Below, one piece after another: positions 31,507 through 40,654 of a stretch of 40,654 nt of DNA. How positions within the stretch are numbered: the first letter of the stretch is position 1; each line of letters starts with the position of its first letter. Under the pieces are notes generated by a model, which was given only the letters and a program-made list of their open reading frames with translations, was not told where the DNA came from and did not search any database. This stretch comes from Perkinsus marinus ATCC 50983. Taxonomy: Eukaryota > Perkinsozoa > Perkinsida > Perkinsidae. A program made the translations under genes and the position numbers. Where the stretch lies: NCBI RefSeq assembly GCF_000006405.1, contig NW_003202674.1, positions 99,569-140,222 of the forward strand, given 5' to 3'.

Positions 31507-34233
31507 CTACTCAGCAGGATCGAACTTGTGTTTCTTCAGAGCCTGGAAAGTAGAATCCAAACTCATCGGTTGCTTCATTTGGGCCTTGTTGACGATCCAT
31601 GTAGGAACCGAACCACCAACATCTACTTGATTATAGAACGATACAATCTTCTCTCCATCGACATCATGGATAACATATCCAGCATTGTCGATGAAGCCTC
31701 TGCAATGAGTATCCAAAAACTTATGCTCTGGGTAGTCGTCCCTGTTCACCGAACGTGTCGCGATAACACCAACTGTTGGGGACACCATCTCGATGAGGAC
31801 AGCATAAACGAAGTCGCGGCCAGCAACACCCATTTGCTTCTTATACGCGGCCCAGGTCAAAGTAAGGGTCCGGTCAGATGTTTCAGAGTAAGTCTCTAAA
31901 ACTCTACCATCCTGGAACTGGCTATCCCACGTCTCTTTGGACGCCAGGTCGTTGATAAACTGCATGATCTGTTTGATGGTATACTCCTTACCAAAGCTCA
32001 TCTTGCCACATACGACCTGTCGCTCAGTCACTGTCTGGGGCCGCACAAACAAGTCCACATTGCCGGAGCGACCTTGTGACTTGAAGGTCGGATCCTTCTC
32101 AAAGGCAAGCAACGCTTTCTGGGCAGTCATACCGGCATCAAGAGCCATCTTAGCTTGAGGAGAAGTTATCTCATTAGGAGGCTGGGACTCGGTCGTCGCC
32201 GCTACTTCCTTAACAGACTCTTCAGGCTTCTCAGGAACTGGCAGGCTTTGAGGCTTCTCGACCATTGGGACCTTGGAAGAAACCAATGCAACGATATCAC
32301 GATAGGAACTCGCATTCGTGACAACTTACCTCGTCTTTGGCCGACGGCACTGCTACAGGTACTGGTTTGAACTTGTAGTGCTTGATGGCTGCGAAGGCCG
32401 GTACCAAGCTCATGGGTTGCTTCATCGTGGCCTTATTTACTATCCATGTCGGGACGGATCCTCGAACATCGACTTGGTTATAGAAAGACACTATCAAGTC
32501 ACCACTCGGAGCCTTGTCAATTACATAGCCAGCATTTTGGATAAAACCTCTACATGCTTCAGCTGAGAACTTATGTTCTGGGAACTCGTCCAAGTCAACC
32601 GACCGACATGTCATAACACCCTTAGTCTCAGATACCTTCTCGTTAACAGCAGCGTAGATGAAGTCTCGGCCAGCTACTCCCATCTCTCCTTTATACGACG
32701 TCCAAGTCAGAGTGACTTCTCGCTGTCCGTCGTTCAAGTAGCTCTTCAGCACCTTGCCCTCAATCAACTGATCATCCCAGTTAACCTTGTTGGTCATATC
32801 ACCAAGGAATTCCATCACTTGGGAAATGGTATAATCTTTACCCCAATTCATCTTGCCACATACGACCTGCATCTCACTGCCATTCTGTGACCTCACGGAG
32901 AGCTCAACTGGACCAGACTTCCCTTTAGACTTGAAAGAACTATCTTTTTGGAAGGCCAATAAAGCCGCTTGAGCATCGAGGCCAACCTTCATCATACGCT
33001 GACCCTCTTCACTCAGAGATGTATTCTCGGCCTCAGCTGCCGCCGGTTGAGATTCCTCCACAGCTCGCTTCGGTACCTGACAAATAGCCATGAGAGCGAC
33101 TACGATCATCTCGTCTGGTATCACTTACTTCATCGTCGGATTTTATAGGTTCTGCTGTAGTCTTTGCTGTCGTGGGTGCAACCACTATCTTGGAAGACAT
33201 AATAGCTGTATGTAGTTTAACGAGCTTTAATGGAAGAGTAGACAACTCGCGCTCCGCCACGAATGATGGGGCGCTTCCTCCAAGATCAATTTGCTCGAAG
33301 AGCGATATAAAAATAACCCCATCAAGTGCCTCGACTATGTAACCAGAGTTCACGATAGTACCACGAGTGAGGGACAAATCGTACTTACCCTCGGGGTAGT
33401 CAACCAAATCAAGCGAGCGATAGGAGACAACAGCTCGCGAAGGAGATAGCTTCTCAGCCATCATAGCAAAAACAAAATCTCGGTCAACCAAAACGGAGCT
33501 GAGGTTTCGCGTGGCCGCCCAACAGATAGAAACAGGCGGGTCAGCATCATCAAACTTTTCTATGACCTTCCACCGCTTGAACGAGGTGTCCCAAGTAGAT
33601 CGAGCGTCGAAGTCCATCAAGAAGGCAACGACTTGATCTACACCGACACCCAAACCGGCAGGCAAAGTGACTTTACCACCGACAACACGAGCTGAACCCT
33701 GGCCTGAGGGTCGGCTCAATAAGGTGACTTCATCAACCACACCAGAGCTCTGGAAGCAATGATCGCCCTCGAACGCTAAGAGAGCCTTTTGCGAGTCCTT
33801 AGCCACATCCCGGGCGAAGTTAGCACGAGCCTCAGTATAAACCCTGGACACTTGAGATGCCAAAGTAGGCACAGTAGTAGCTGGACTTGGTGGATGCCCG
33901 GTAACAGGGTCGACTCCACTAACAGTTATCTGAAAGACGACAATCGACGTGTGAATTGCGTAGAGCCCCTATACAGAGAGAATTCCCAAACATCTGCTCC
34001 CGATCAACGAGCGCAGTACTAGACATAGACCACATGCAACGCCAGAGTGTTCTCAGACTGTGTAACCCAACACAATGGGAATAGTCTCTTACGGAAATTA
34101 CCTCGTTCGAGGGTTTGCCCGCAGCATCATCCATCCTAGTTGCCGCTGACTTCACTGAGTGCTTGCTGCCATGGTCAGAATGGTGCAATGGTTGCGCCAC
34201 GATATCTTCTTGTTTTGATGAAAAGCACCCCAT
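31507..34233 (-). CDS. triple START-domain protein with acylation start, 4 exons
   Basis: Exons 34233-34102, 33929-33129, 33076-32330 and 32271-31507 give an unbroken 814-aa protein. START domains form a hydrophobic pocket that carries sterols, phospholipids or ceramides. Exon 1 (44 aa) begins MGCFSSKQ, a likely myristoylation plus palmitoylation signal. Exons 2, 3 and 4 (residues 45-311, 312-560, 561-814) each encode one complete START domain of about 210-220 residues with a linker. Repeated marks are a KALLAF-type opening, VVxGK, GRDFVYA (VDRDFVFA in the first) and YNQVDVxGSxPTWIVNK with MKQPMSL near the end of domains 2 and 3. Domain 1 is the most diverged (FEQIDLGGSAPSFVAE). All introns are phase 0, so each START exon could be duplicated without breaking frame. 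The linkers are Pro/Glu-rich. Confidence 0.9.
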
Positions 34234-34761
34234 AACTGAACAACTGCACTAGAAGACGAATTTCACATGATCTGCCCATAACGCTAGTTCAAGGGGGCTA
34301 GAAAAACCCGAGAAAAGCGCAAGATTCGCGTGAGGTCCAACGATAAGACGATCTCAACCAACTCATCCTCCTCCTCCTGCGTTGCGTTCTCCACCCCTGG
34401 CAGATGCTCCAATTCCGCATGATAGCAACTCGCTATTGACGTGGTGTGATTCTCAGATTGACATCAAAGCGATAGTGCTAAGGATTGGAGAATGATAAGT
34501 TAATCAGATCAACGCTTCGCGAGGAGCATAAGGTCACGGAGGACTGAATAATGCTAAGGTTAACAATGTCGCCGAACCCCTCTTCGGTGGCCTTCCTTGA
34601 CTTTCTCATATTCAGGCTCAGACCAGAACACATCGGAGAGGAGAGTTATACTTTTCTATGTAGTATCCAGTTGTACATCGTCATCATCGAGCGATGCACG
34701 TTCTCAGCTTTGGAAAGAGAGGTGAGAGTTCACAAGTTAGCAAGTTGACACGGGCATGTCC
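34234..34761. other. upstream region of the triple-START gene
   Basis: No recognised gene. It contains a short CTCCTCCTCCTC run near 34366-34378. A 65-codon plus-strand ORF (34551-34748) matches nothing known to me. Confidence 0.4.
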
Positions 34762-35371
34762 AGACGCTGTCACTAAATTTGGTCTCCTAGATCACTATTT
34801 GTGAGTCACTAAATTGCGGAGCGAGTGAAGCAAGCGGACTCCGCTCGTAACATGAGCTCCACTCAGCGGAGCTTATGTTACCGCGCACGAACACTCGTGT
34901 CCGTCCGTCCGTCCGTGCGTGAGGAAAAATTCCGACCCGACCAGGGCGATTCAGAAGGCAAGCAGGGTATCATTCTGTCCCCCGTTGACTGCTCACCGGC
35001 GCTAAAACATAGCGAAGGTGTCGCTGTTGCTTCGCCCGCTTTTTTGACGAAACGTTTCTTCGCACAACAGGTGAATTACTAGCTCAGTACGTTAGTGACC
35101 ACGACTCCCAACCAAATGATCCAAGGTCAGATCCCACGATGATCACCTTCCTCACATGTCTCTATAAGGAGACAGTGGTCGGCCACGTCGACGACGCCAG
35201 ACCACCTCCGACTACTTTCTGTTTTTAAGTCACCCAATTTCCAAAATAATTTCAATAAGAGCCCGCTGAATTTTTGATAAGAGGCTCAGCGAGCTCCGCC
35301 CCTTCGCACCGGAGACCTAGTTTAGTGACAACAAATAGTGATCTAGGACACCAAGTTTAGCGACACCGTCT
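34762..35371. mobile_element. 610-bp TIR element, non-autonomous
   Basis: The left end AGACGCTGTCACTAAATTTG (continuing to about 34815) is repeated in inverted form at about 35316-35371. The inner part of the repeat is CCTAGATCACTATTTGT on the left and ACAAATAGTGATCTAGG on the right. The terminal repeats are about 50 bp with several mismatches. The interior has no transposase; it contains four TCCG units near 34902-34917 and GAGCTCCGC words. No target-site duplication was clear. Confidence 0.7.
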
Positions 35372-35470
35372 CTGTGCGCCACGTGTCAACTTCTATCCGT
35401 ATTATGCCATGACTATTGCTCAAGAGGGGACGAGTAAGGGTGAAGTTTCACACAGTAGGTGAAGTCATGA

Positions 35471-35749
35471 TCATTCCATGTTCGAGCATGCTTAAGGAAT
35501 TATCTAAGAGATCAAACGGCCAAGGAATTGGTGGATACGTATCCACTTGTTTACGTATACAGAAGACATGCGCCATCATATCAAGAGTTAAAGATTGTTG
35601 ACCGTGGGTTCCCGAGGTGGTATAAAGCCGTACGATCAAGCGGTGCAGTTAGTAGCGTGTCATACTTTTATTGTAATGACTTGAGTATCCTTGTTGCTTA
35701 TTCCCTAACACGCGTTGCGTGTCCAGGACGTTTCCACAAGCTCGCATAG
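35471..35749 (+). CDS. possible exon of an unrecognised protein
   Basis: Open frame of 93 codons ending in TAG at 35749, without an early ATG, so it would be a 3' exon. It reads naturally: LRNYLRDQTAKELVDTYPLV, then RRHAPSYQELKIVDRGFPRW. The pattern of a helix followed by a YPxVxVxxR strand recalls the thioredoxin-like mitochondrial ribosomal L43/NDUFA2 group, but similarity is too weak to name. No upstream exon was found. Confidence 0.35.
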   Translation, partial: SFHVRACLRNYLRDQTAKELVDTYPLVYVYRRHAPSYQELKIVDRGFPRWYKAVRSSGAVSSVSYFYCNDLSILVAYSLTRVACPGRFHKLA

Positions 35750-35904
35750 GCGTCACATTGGAGGGTATGCGTTCACCTCAATTCATCGTATGATTAGCCG
35801 GACTGTAGAAGGCGGCCCCCTTAGTTGGGTACTCTTTCGCTTGCGAGAGGTTATCTGAAAAAAGCATTCTCCAGAAGATTATTGACAGTAGTTTACATTT
35901 AGTA

Positions 35905-36897
35905 ATGATGACGAGAAAACCAAACAATCGCCCCGCCATTGTGGCGGGGCTACCCCCCATGGAGAGTCTGTGGGTTGACTCTTCTATCTCTGACACAACT
36001 ACTTTTGATGCACACTCGCCGCAGCTTCATGAGGCTCCTATCGTGGACTTACCCGACTGGGCATCCTTTCCACCACTCCCCTCGCCTTATGCTGCTACTC
36101 CTAGACGTCACGGTGGATCTCGTTGTATTCGCCAACAGCTGCGTAACACTCGTGCCTGTAAGCACTTCCTGAATGGGTGTTGTTACTACGGCGCAAACTG
36201 TACCTTCGCTCATCATGACAATGAGCTCTTCAAGAAGCCCAACTTGGCCAAAACTAAGCTCTGTCCTAAACTATTCTGCGAAGACGCCGCCTGTACCTAC
36301 GCACATTCTTCAGAGGAGCTAAGACAGCCAGGCGAGTTCTCTGATATGGACGCCGCAAGGGTAGATGTCGAACACGAGAAGGTCCTCGGAGAGCAACGCA
36401 CTTTGTTGACAGTTATTGGCCTCATGTCGGAGCTCTGTGATGATGGTAAAGATTCTGGTCTCCTCCCTAGCCCCGGTAGTCAGGTTAGCCTCCCGTTGCT
36501 ACCAACCCCACCAATGAGGTGCACAGGCTCTGTTGGTTCTATAACTGGGCGAAGGAGTTCTCGACCATCGAAGAAAGGACCACGTACTCGTAGGGGCGTT
36601 AAGAAATCTGCTCTCTACGGCTTGGCGACTCAAAATGAGGAACTCCGAAGACAGGTGGAAATGAGCAATACTGTTTTTGCTCATGTAGTACAGATGATCT
36701 CGGCCCAAGCCCCTCCGGTTAACCCAGTCGTGGAATCCACATCACCTATGGGTGTTGTATTCTCTCAGCAACAGAGGGATGAGTCAACATCGGATACCGC
36801 TGATACGACTTCAGGAGTTGGTGATAACAGTGAGATCGACGAGGTTGATGCAGATGCTCTAGCTCAACTATTGGCTACCGTAATTGGACAGTGCTAG
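35905..36897 (+). CDS. tandem CCCH zinc-finger protein
   Basis: Single exon, 330 aa; ATG codons at 35905 and 35908. Two zinc fingers lie at about residues 90-135. The first has spacing C-x7-C-x5-C-x3-H (CKHFLNGCCYYGANCTFAH); the second is shorter, C-x4-C-x4-C-x3-H (CPKLFCEDAACTYAH). Such paired fingers usually bind RNA and control mRNA stability, translation or cell-cycle steps in protists. The rest is low in structure, with a basic Ser/Arg stretch near 205-230 (RRSSRPSKKGPRTRRG) followed by a short heptad-like helix, and an acidic C-terminus. The gene is intronless and apparently intact. Confidence 0.9.
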   Translation: MMTRKPNNRPAIVAGLPPMESLWVDSSISDTTTFDAHSPQLHEAPIVDLPDWASFPPLPSPYAATPRRHGGSRCIRQQLRNTRACKHFLNGCCYYGANCTFAHHDNELFKKPNLAKTKLCPKLFCEDAACTYAHSSEELRQPGEFSDMDAARVDVEHEKVLGEQRTLLTVIGLMSELCDDGKDSGLLPSPGSQVSLPLLPTPPMRCTGSVGSITGRRSSRPSKKGPRTRRGVKKSALYGLATQNEELRRQVEMSNTVFAHVVQMISAQAPPVNPVVESTSPMGVVFSQQQRDESTSDTADTTSGVGDNSEIDEVDADALAQLLATVIGQC

Positions 36898-37832
36898 CTA
36901 TCAGTGGGATTCTAATATTGAAGCTGCTGCACATGTTGTCAACTACGTTACGATGAGTCGGTCTGTGGGCTCTGTCGAACTCCTTGAGACTGCTGAGCCG
37001 TCTTTCGTTGAGGAGATATGATCACGAGTTTGAGGTGGGAGTTTGTAGACTTCATCGTTTCAACCACCTTCTCGTTGGTCGCATATTTGATGAACATTTC
37101 ATTCTTAATCCCCGCCAACTTTGTTGTGGCGGGATAACAGCGGTATTAAAATTCTATTAATGAATAAGTCGTCCAGTTCTATAACTATTGGGCAGTCGTA
37201 TTGTCAGTCACAGCATGACGGACTGAGCCCGTAGTCATTGGTTAATATTACGATTCATTCATTTCCGGTATATGTCCGTATCGGAGCGAGTACTGGGTAA
37301 AGACGAATGCTGATAATTTCACTTTTTCGCTGAATGGCAAACTCCTCTATACTTGTTTATTGAAGTACTGTTCTAAGATTGATGGCACGGCCGTTGTATC
37401 TACGGCGCTTGTCTTAGGTAGGTACCCAAAGGCTGTTGGAGAATGCCGTTTCTTCAGCGTGTTGATTAATGCCACGAATACTTTGACTAGCAGAAGTTAA
37501 TGCGCGAATACGCAAGTCATCCTGCAGAAGAAGTCGCATAGTGGCACTTCTCCGTACGTGTTTCATCTTTTCTACTCTTTTACTTGTTTTTTCGTCGCGT
37601 CCTGGTCTCGGTTCGACGATATATACACCGTCCTATTATCAAAGATAGAATAGTTTCACGTCTCGATGTGATAATGAAAAGTGTTGCCGTTGTCAGTCTC
37701 GAGGGCAGTAGTGCTATATGACTGGAAGAGGACCTGCAGAGCATAGCAGGTGACTCAGCGTTACCCGAGAGAGATATTCTGATTGCCCGGGTTATTCACT
37801 ATGACTTTTTCCAATGCTCACACGTGGTGGTG
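36898..37832. other. gap 3' of the CCCH gene
   Basis: About 930 bases with only short open frames and no repeat recognised. It includes the CCCH 3' UTR. Confidence 0.5.
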
Positions 37833-37840
37833 GAAAAGAT

Positions 37841-38329
37841 CATAGATGGGCAGCGTAACGTTTTTTACGGTTTACGTTACGGCGTGCGTAACGTAAGCAG
37901 TTTACGGTTACGGAATAGCCTTACGACTTTACGGTTGGTGCTGAACTGCTATTTTGGAATTGTGGCGCAAACATTCGCTGTAATGCACTCCTCCATAGCT
38001 CAAATAGTTATTAAACTCATTTCTCGTGGCTCGGATTCAACCGAACCGCTGAGAGTAACATTTAGATTCGCATTTGCCATTCGTCTTCTTTGCAAATTCC
38101 GTCCGTCTTACTCCCAGGCTGGCCCGGAACTGCCAACCCGGCCGCGTCTACCGATGAGCATTCACATGAAATAGATTCAGGCGACTTGAATGATCAATCC
38201 TCGTTCCATCCTCTGCATCTCCGTAAGACCCGCTACGGCGCCGTATGTAATGCTAGGGTACGGAGCTTGAGTCGTAACCGTAAAAGTGAGCAGCCGTAAC
38301 GGTCCGTAACGTAATTGTGCCCATCTATA
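37841..38329. mobile_element. 489-bp hAT-like non-autonomous element
   Basis: The ends are CATAGATGGGCA and TGCCCATCTATA, matching the hAT pattern (YA..G start with TGGGCA). It is flanked on both sides by GAAAAGAT (37833-37840 and 38330-38337), a perfect 8-bp target-site duplication typical of hAT insertions. The subterminal regions are packed with CGTTACG/CGTAACG words in both orientations (37852-37930 and 38220-38312). No transposase is encoded. Confidence 0.88.
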
Positions 38330-38533
38330 GAAAAGATGGTAGAGACGATAAGAGAAATGATGGAAAGGAAACAGATGTGTTTATATCTAAGGGCTGATGA
38401 TACCACACGATGTAATCTTGGCATAATCCACGACTATGCCACATGAATACTGAACGGTGGAAGATTCTGCTCGTAAGACGGCCTTAACGAAGGCGGTAGT
38501 GGGTAGATCAGCTTAGTCAGTTTGTCGTTTCGC

Positions 38534-38578
38534 GCCTTAGGAGCGTTGGGAGAACAGTTCCCCCAACGCTCTTAAGGC
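38534..38578. other. 17-bp stem hairpin
   Basis: GCCTTAGGAGCGTTGGG pairs with CCCAACGCTCTTAAGGC (one mismatch) around an 11-nt loop. It directly abuts the left end of the next TIR element. Confidence 0.85.
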
Positions 38579-38613
38579 CTACTACACCTTTTAAACATCT
38601 AGTTCGTTTTTCG

Positions 38614-38890
38614 GAACCATCAATTTCGTCGGGACGCGCGAAGTTGAAGGTACGTATCCGAAACGGGAAGATCATATTCATAATTAGAACTTTCAACTTC
38701 GTCATAGAACATTCAAGTTCGTCCGAAGTCGATAGGAAGTTCAAGTTCGTGTTAATAGAACTTTTAATTTCGCCTTTCGAACCTTCGAGTTCGTCATAGA
38801 AGTTCCAATTCCGTCGAGTACACCCTCAGACCTTCAACTTCGTCCCTTTAGGAAAATCGACTTCGTTGTGCGGAACTTCAATTTCGTGTC
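38614..38890 (+). repeat. degenerate array of GAACNTTCAANTTCGTC
   Basis: About ten forward copies, spaced roughly 20-27 bp apart after the first (for example GAACTTTCAACTTCGTC and GAACATTCAAGTTCGTC), plus one reverse copy near 38637. They lie within the TIR element and one begins in its left terminal repeat. Confidence 0.8.
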
Positions 38891-38947
38891 ACCGGGGCAA
38901 TTATGGCAGTTCAACCGTTGAACCGCGTCTCAATTACAAAATTACCA

Positions 38948-39020
38948 TGATGATCACAGGATTTGAACCCTGGACAGTCGGTTACTAACTCTAACTCCTA
39001 ACGACTAGGCCAACCAGTCG
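38948..39020 (-). pseudogene. tRNA-like relic
   Basis: On the minus strand a good A box (TGGCCTAGTCGTTAGG) and a B box (GGTTCAAATCC) are properly spaced. The acceptor arms do not pair and the T stem is imperfect, so it is a decayed tRNA or a tRNA-derived promoter. It sits inside the TIR element. Confidence 0.45.
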
Positions 39021-39284
39021 ATTATAACACATATGACGTAAGGGGATCTCGGCTTGAATTTTGTTGGCGCGCGCTCGTGGCGCGCGCTAGTTCCTTCACT
39101 GTCATCAGGGTTCGCGGGGAATTTTTTCCGGTTCACCATTTCCAGGATTCACTGTTTTCATGGACAACCTCCCGACGAAATTGATGGTTCCAAAAACGAA
39201 CTAGATGTTTAAAAGATGTAGTTGATTCCGCAAGTACCCTTAAAAACGGCTCTCATTTCTGTCAGGAACGAAAATATATTTCAC

Positions 39285-39365
39285 GACTACTGCATAGCGC
39301 GAGTATCGCGTTTTACACAGAGTATTACGCCACTTCACGTTAAACGGGTGGTGAAACTCCGATAT
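39285..39365 (-). repeat. dispersed repeat, copy 2 of 2
   Basis: Inverted, diverged copy of 26039-26130. On the minus strand, AACGTGAAGTGGCGTAATAC and AAACGCGATACTCGCG occur in the same order. Confidence 0.65.
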
Positions 39366-39464
39366 AAAGTAGTTCGAATTCCGACAAATTCATTTCTGTG
39401 TTGTGAAATTCATAACTAAGGGTTGTTCAATTCAGTGAACTATTGCGGTTTTTTCCGAAGTCTC

Positions 39465-39565
39465 ACAATGATGAGAAAATACGCACATGTTTTGGTGACA
39501 ATCTGGAAAATTTCATGTGGGTTCCTCTACACCCCTACTCTACATCGTGTGTTAACTTCTTGCTT
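39465..39565 (+). mobile_element. diverged fragment of family M1 (copy 6)
   Basis: Retains CACATGTTTTGGTGACAATC and a following GGAAAATTTC block as in the other copies. The ends cannot be placed. It lies about 75 bp upstream of the secreted solute-binding-like gene. Confidence 0.45.
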
Positions 39566-39639
39566 AGGAGAACCATTGTGTATTGACCAGTTTCGTATGC
39601 CTGTTGGAATGATCAGTTATTAGTTTCCCCCCAGTCACG

Positions 39640-40197
39640 ATGCTCATTGTGACTTTATTTATCGTCTATTTCATCTCATCCTTGGTGATAGCATCAGCAC
39701 AGTGGCAGCAATGCGTGGATCCTGTCGTGGGTTTTGACAAGGCCAAGAATGTTGAATATTTTCCCACCAGCATACCGTATTTTTCCGACTACTCCAAAAC
39801 CATCACAAATTTCCAGTCTCACAAGTGAGTTGGTTTTTTTTCTGTTATTTTTCCCAACTAATATTTTTTTCAAGGTACTACGTTACTTTAGAAGTCCTAT
39901 CAAAGCCCTCAGTGATGGTAAAAGTGTTGCTCGTGCGCTGTGGCACTGAAGACCCGACGGTCAGCAACCCGGACAGTTTTGCCGACTACATCAAGGTGGA
40001 AACGCCAGTTAAAGATATGGGACTCACTGAGACTCTCATGGTGAATCTAAAATTTTTAATACCATAATTGCTACGATTCTTCACAGGTTGGACTACTGGA
40101 TAAAGGCCTCGGTAAACTGGCTACTGTTAGTGCTTACCTCAACAAGGCCGATCTGCTTCTACCCAAAGAGCCTCTGCTGCAAGCTCGTCTACCTCAG
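39640..40197 (+). CDS. secreted periplasmic-binding-like protein, 5' part
   Basis: Exons 39640-39824, 39875-40040 and 40087-40197; the gene runs on past the window after a GTGAGG donor. The first 20 residues (MLIVTLFIVYFISSLVIASA) are a signal peptide. The mature start has DPVVGFDKAKNVEYFP, then YYVTLEVLSKPS, VKVLLVRCGTEDP, and a VGLLDKGLGKLATVSAYL block. This order (FDxxxDYFPxK, then a YYVL-xxCGT strand, then the shift to LGL-xDKLVGVS) is how eukaryotic relatives of the ABC transporter iron-siderophore/cobalamin binding proteins (BtuF fold) look; that family call is from memory. It would bind a small ligand outside the cell or in a secretory compartment. All three exons stay in frame. Incomplete because of the window edge. 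Confidence 0.7.
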
Positions 40198-40654
40198 GTG
40201 AGGGGAAAAATTTTCATTACTCATATCGTGTATATATAATAGGGTCATATCTAGTTCGTTAACTCTATCTATATATACTGTTAATATGTTTATACATTAT
40301 AATCGCTATTTTATGAATATCATCACTATAGATACAATCAGTTATCACTATATTTAGTATATGCATATCTGGTATTTTCAAATGATATCAAGTTATGGCT
40401 ATAGGAGTAGGATTACAGCGTCTACCTTCTTTGTAGTTGTGTGAAAGGTTCTTGTTAGTTTTTGTAATTTCCAATAAAAATTTACAGCATTATATATTAA
40501 TATTTGGGAAAAATGTATTTTTTAATAAGAATTTACACAATTTCGTATTATCATTTTGGAAAAAAATGTAATTTTTAATAAGAATTTACAAAATTTTGTA
40601 TTGTTATTTCGGAAAAGTTCAACTTTTAATAAGAATTTACACAATTTTGTATTG
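40198..40654 (+). other. AT-rich intron of the solute-binding-like gene
   Basis: Starts GTGAGG. AT content is far above the rest of the window. No acceptor and exon were seen before the end. Confidence 0.6.
40462..40654. repeat. 51-53-bp AT-rich tandem repeat
   Basis: The string AATAAGAATTTACA (or AATAAAAATTTACA) occurs at 40473, 40524, 40577 and 40628, about 51-53 bases apart, with surrounding GGAAAAA-TGTA words. The array continues past the window. Confidence 0.85.

Larger units (their letters stand above)
38581..39222. mobile_element. 642-bp TIR element with internal short repeats
   Basis: The left end (38581-38634; ACTACACCTTTTAAACATCT and AACCATCAATTTCGTCGGGA) is repeated inverted at 39172-39222 (TCCCGACGAAATTGATGGTT to AGATGTTTAAAAGATGTAGT) with a few mismatches. 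The interior holds about ten spaced copies of GAAC-TTCAA-TTCGTC, a tRNA-like segment and GC-rich words (GGCGCGCGCTCGTGGCGCGC). No transposase was found and no target duplication was clear. Confidence 0.82.

Noticed and set aside
31528-32890. Plus-strand frames opposite the triple-START gene
   Set aside because: Antisense shadows of the START exons.
37824-38299. Open frames of 69-116 codons in the hAT-like element as transposase remnants
   Set aside because: They consist largely of translated CGTTACG repeats with no transposase motif.

Overview
The window is nuclear DNA from a protist with many short introns, most of them 41-66 nt with GT...AG ends. Protein families present are Obg-like ATPase 1, a P5-type ATPase, an ABCG half-transporter, START-domain proteins, a CCCH zinc-finger protein, an inorganic pyrophosphatase relic and a periplasmic-binding-like secreted protein. 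There is no operon structure. Gene style (tiny introns, mixed strands, repeat-rich gaps) would suit an alveolate such as Perkinsus or a relative; this is inference, because no taxon marker was found.

Layout. 1-3740: no firm gene apart from tRNA-Arg(UCG) at 2138-2210, with a few doubtful ORFs. 3741-5620 (+): OLA1, 11 exons, 394 aa. 6476-7859 (-): an 8-exon, 340-aa four-pass membrane protein of unknown function. 8597-11784: several small, doubtful genes. 11984-16012 (-): a complete P5-type ATPase, 3 exons, 1305 aa. 17103-19028: an uncertain minus-strand gene, an 86-aa two-exon gene (+) and a 48-aa Cys-rich secreted peptide (+). 20455-22240: diverged segmental repeats. 22510-23335 (-): a frameshifted soluble pyrophosphatase. 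23673-25945 (-): a 9-exon, 293-aa single-START protein. 27902-29677 (+): an intronless ABCG half-transporter. 30366-30976: a 68-bp satellite, 9 copies. 31507-34233 (-): a 4-exon, 814-aa protein with three START domains, each encoded by one exon between phase-0 introns. 35905-36897 (+): a CCCH zinc-finger protein. 37841-39222: two non-autonomous inverted-repeat transposons. 39640 to the end (+): the 5' part of a secreted solute-binding-like protein.

Functionally the firm genes lean towards membranes and lipids: a P5 ATPase, an ABCG exporter and two membrane-anchored START proteins with four START domains in total. Whether they cooperate is unknown.

The most interesting structures are: (i) the triple-START gene built from repeated symmetric exons, with a paralogue 5.5 kb away that shares its Met-Gly-Cys acylation start; (ii) a roughly 186-bp inverted-repeat element (ends CAGTGTTGG / CCCACACTG) found in at least three copies, lying in introns that are much longer than the others, in one case with its terminal repeat apparently supplying the 5' splice site; (iii) a hAT-like element with a perfect 8-bp target duplication; and (iv) the pyrophosphatase relic. 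Exon models were built by eye from splice sites, reading frame and family similarity recalled from memory; no search was run.
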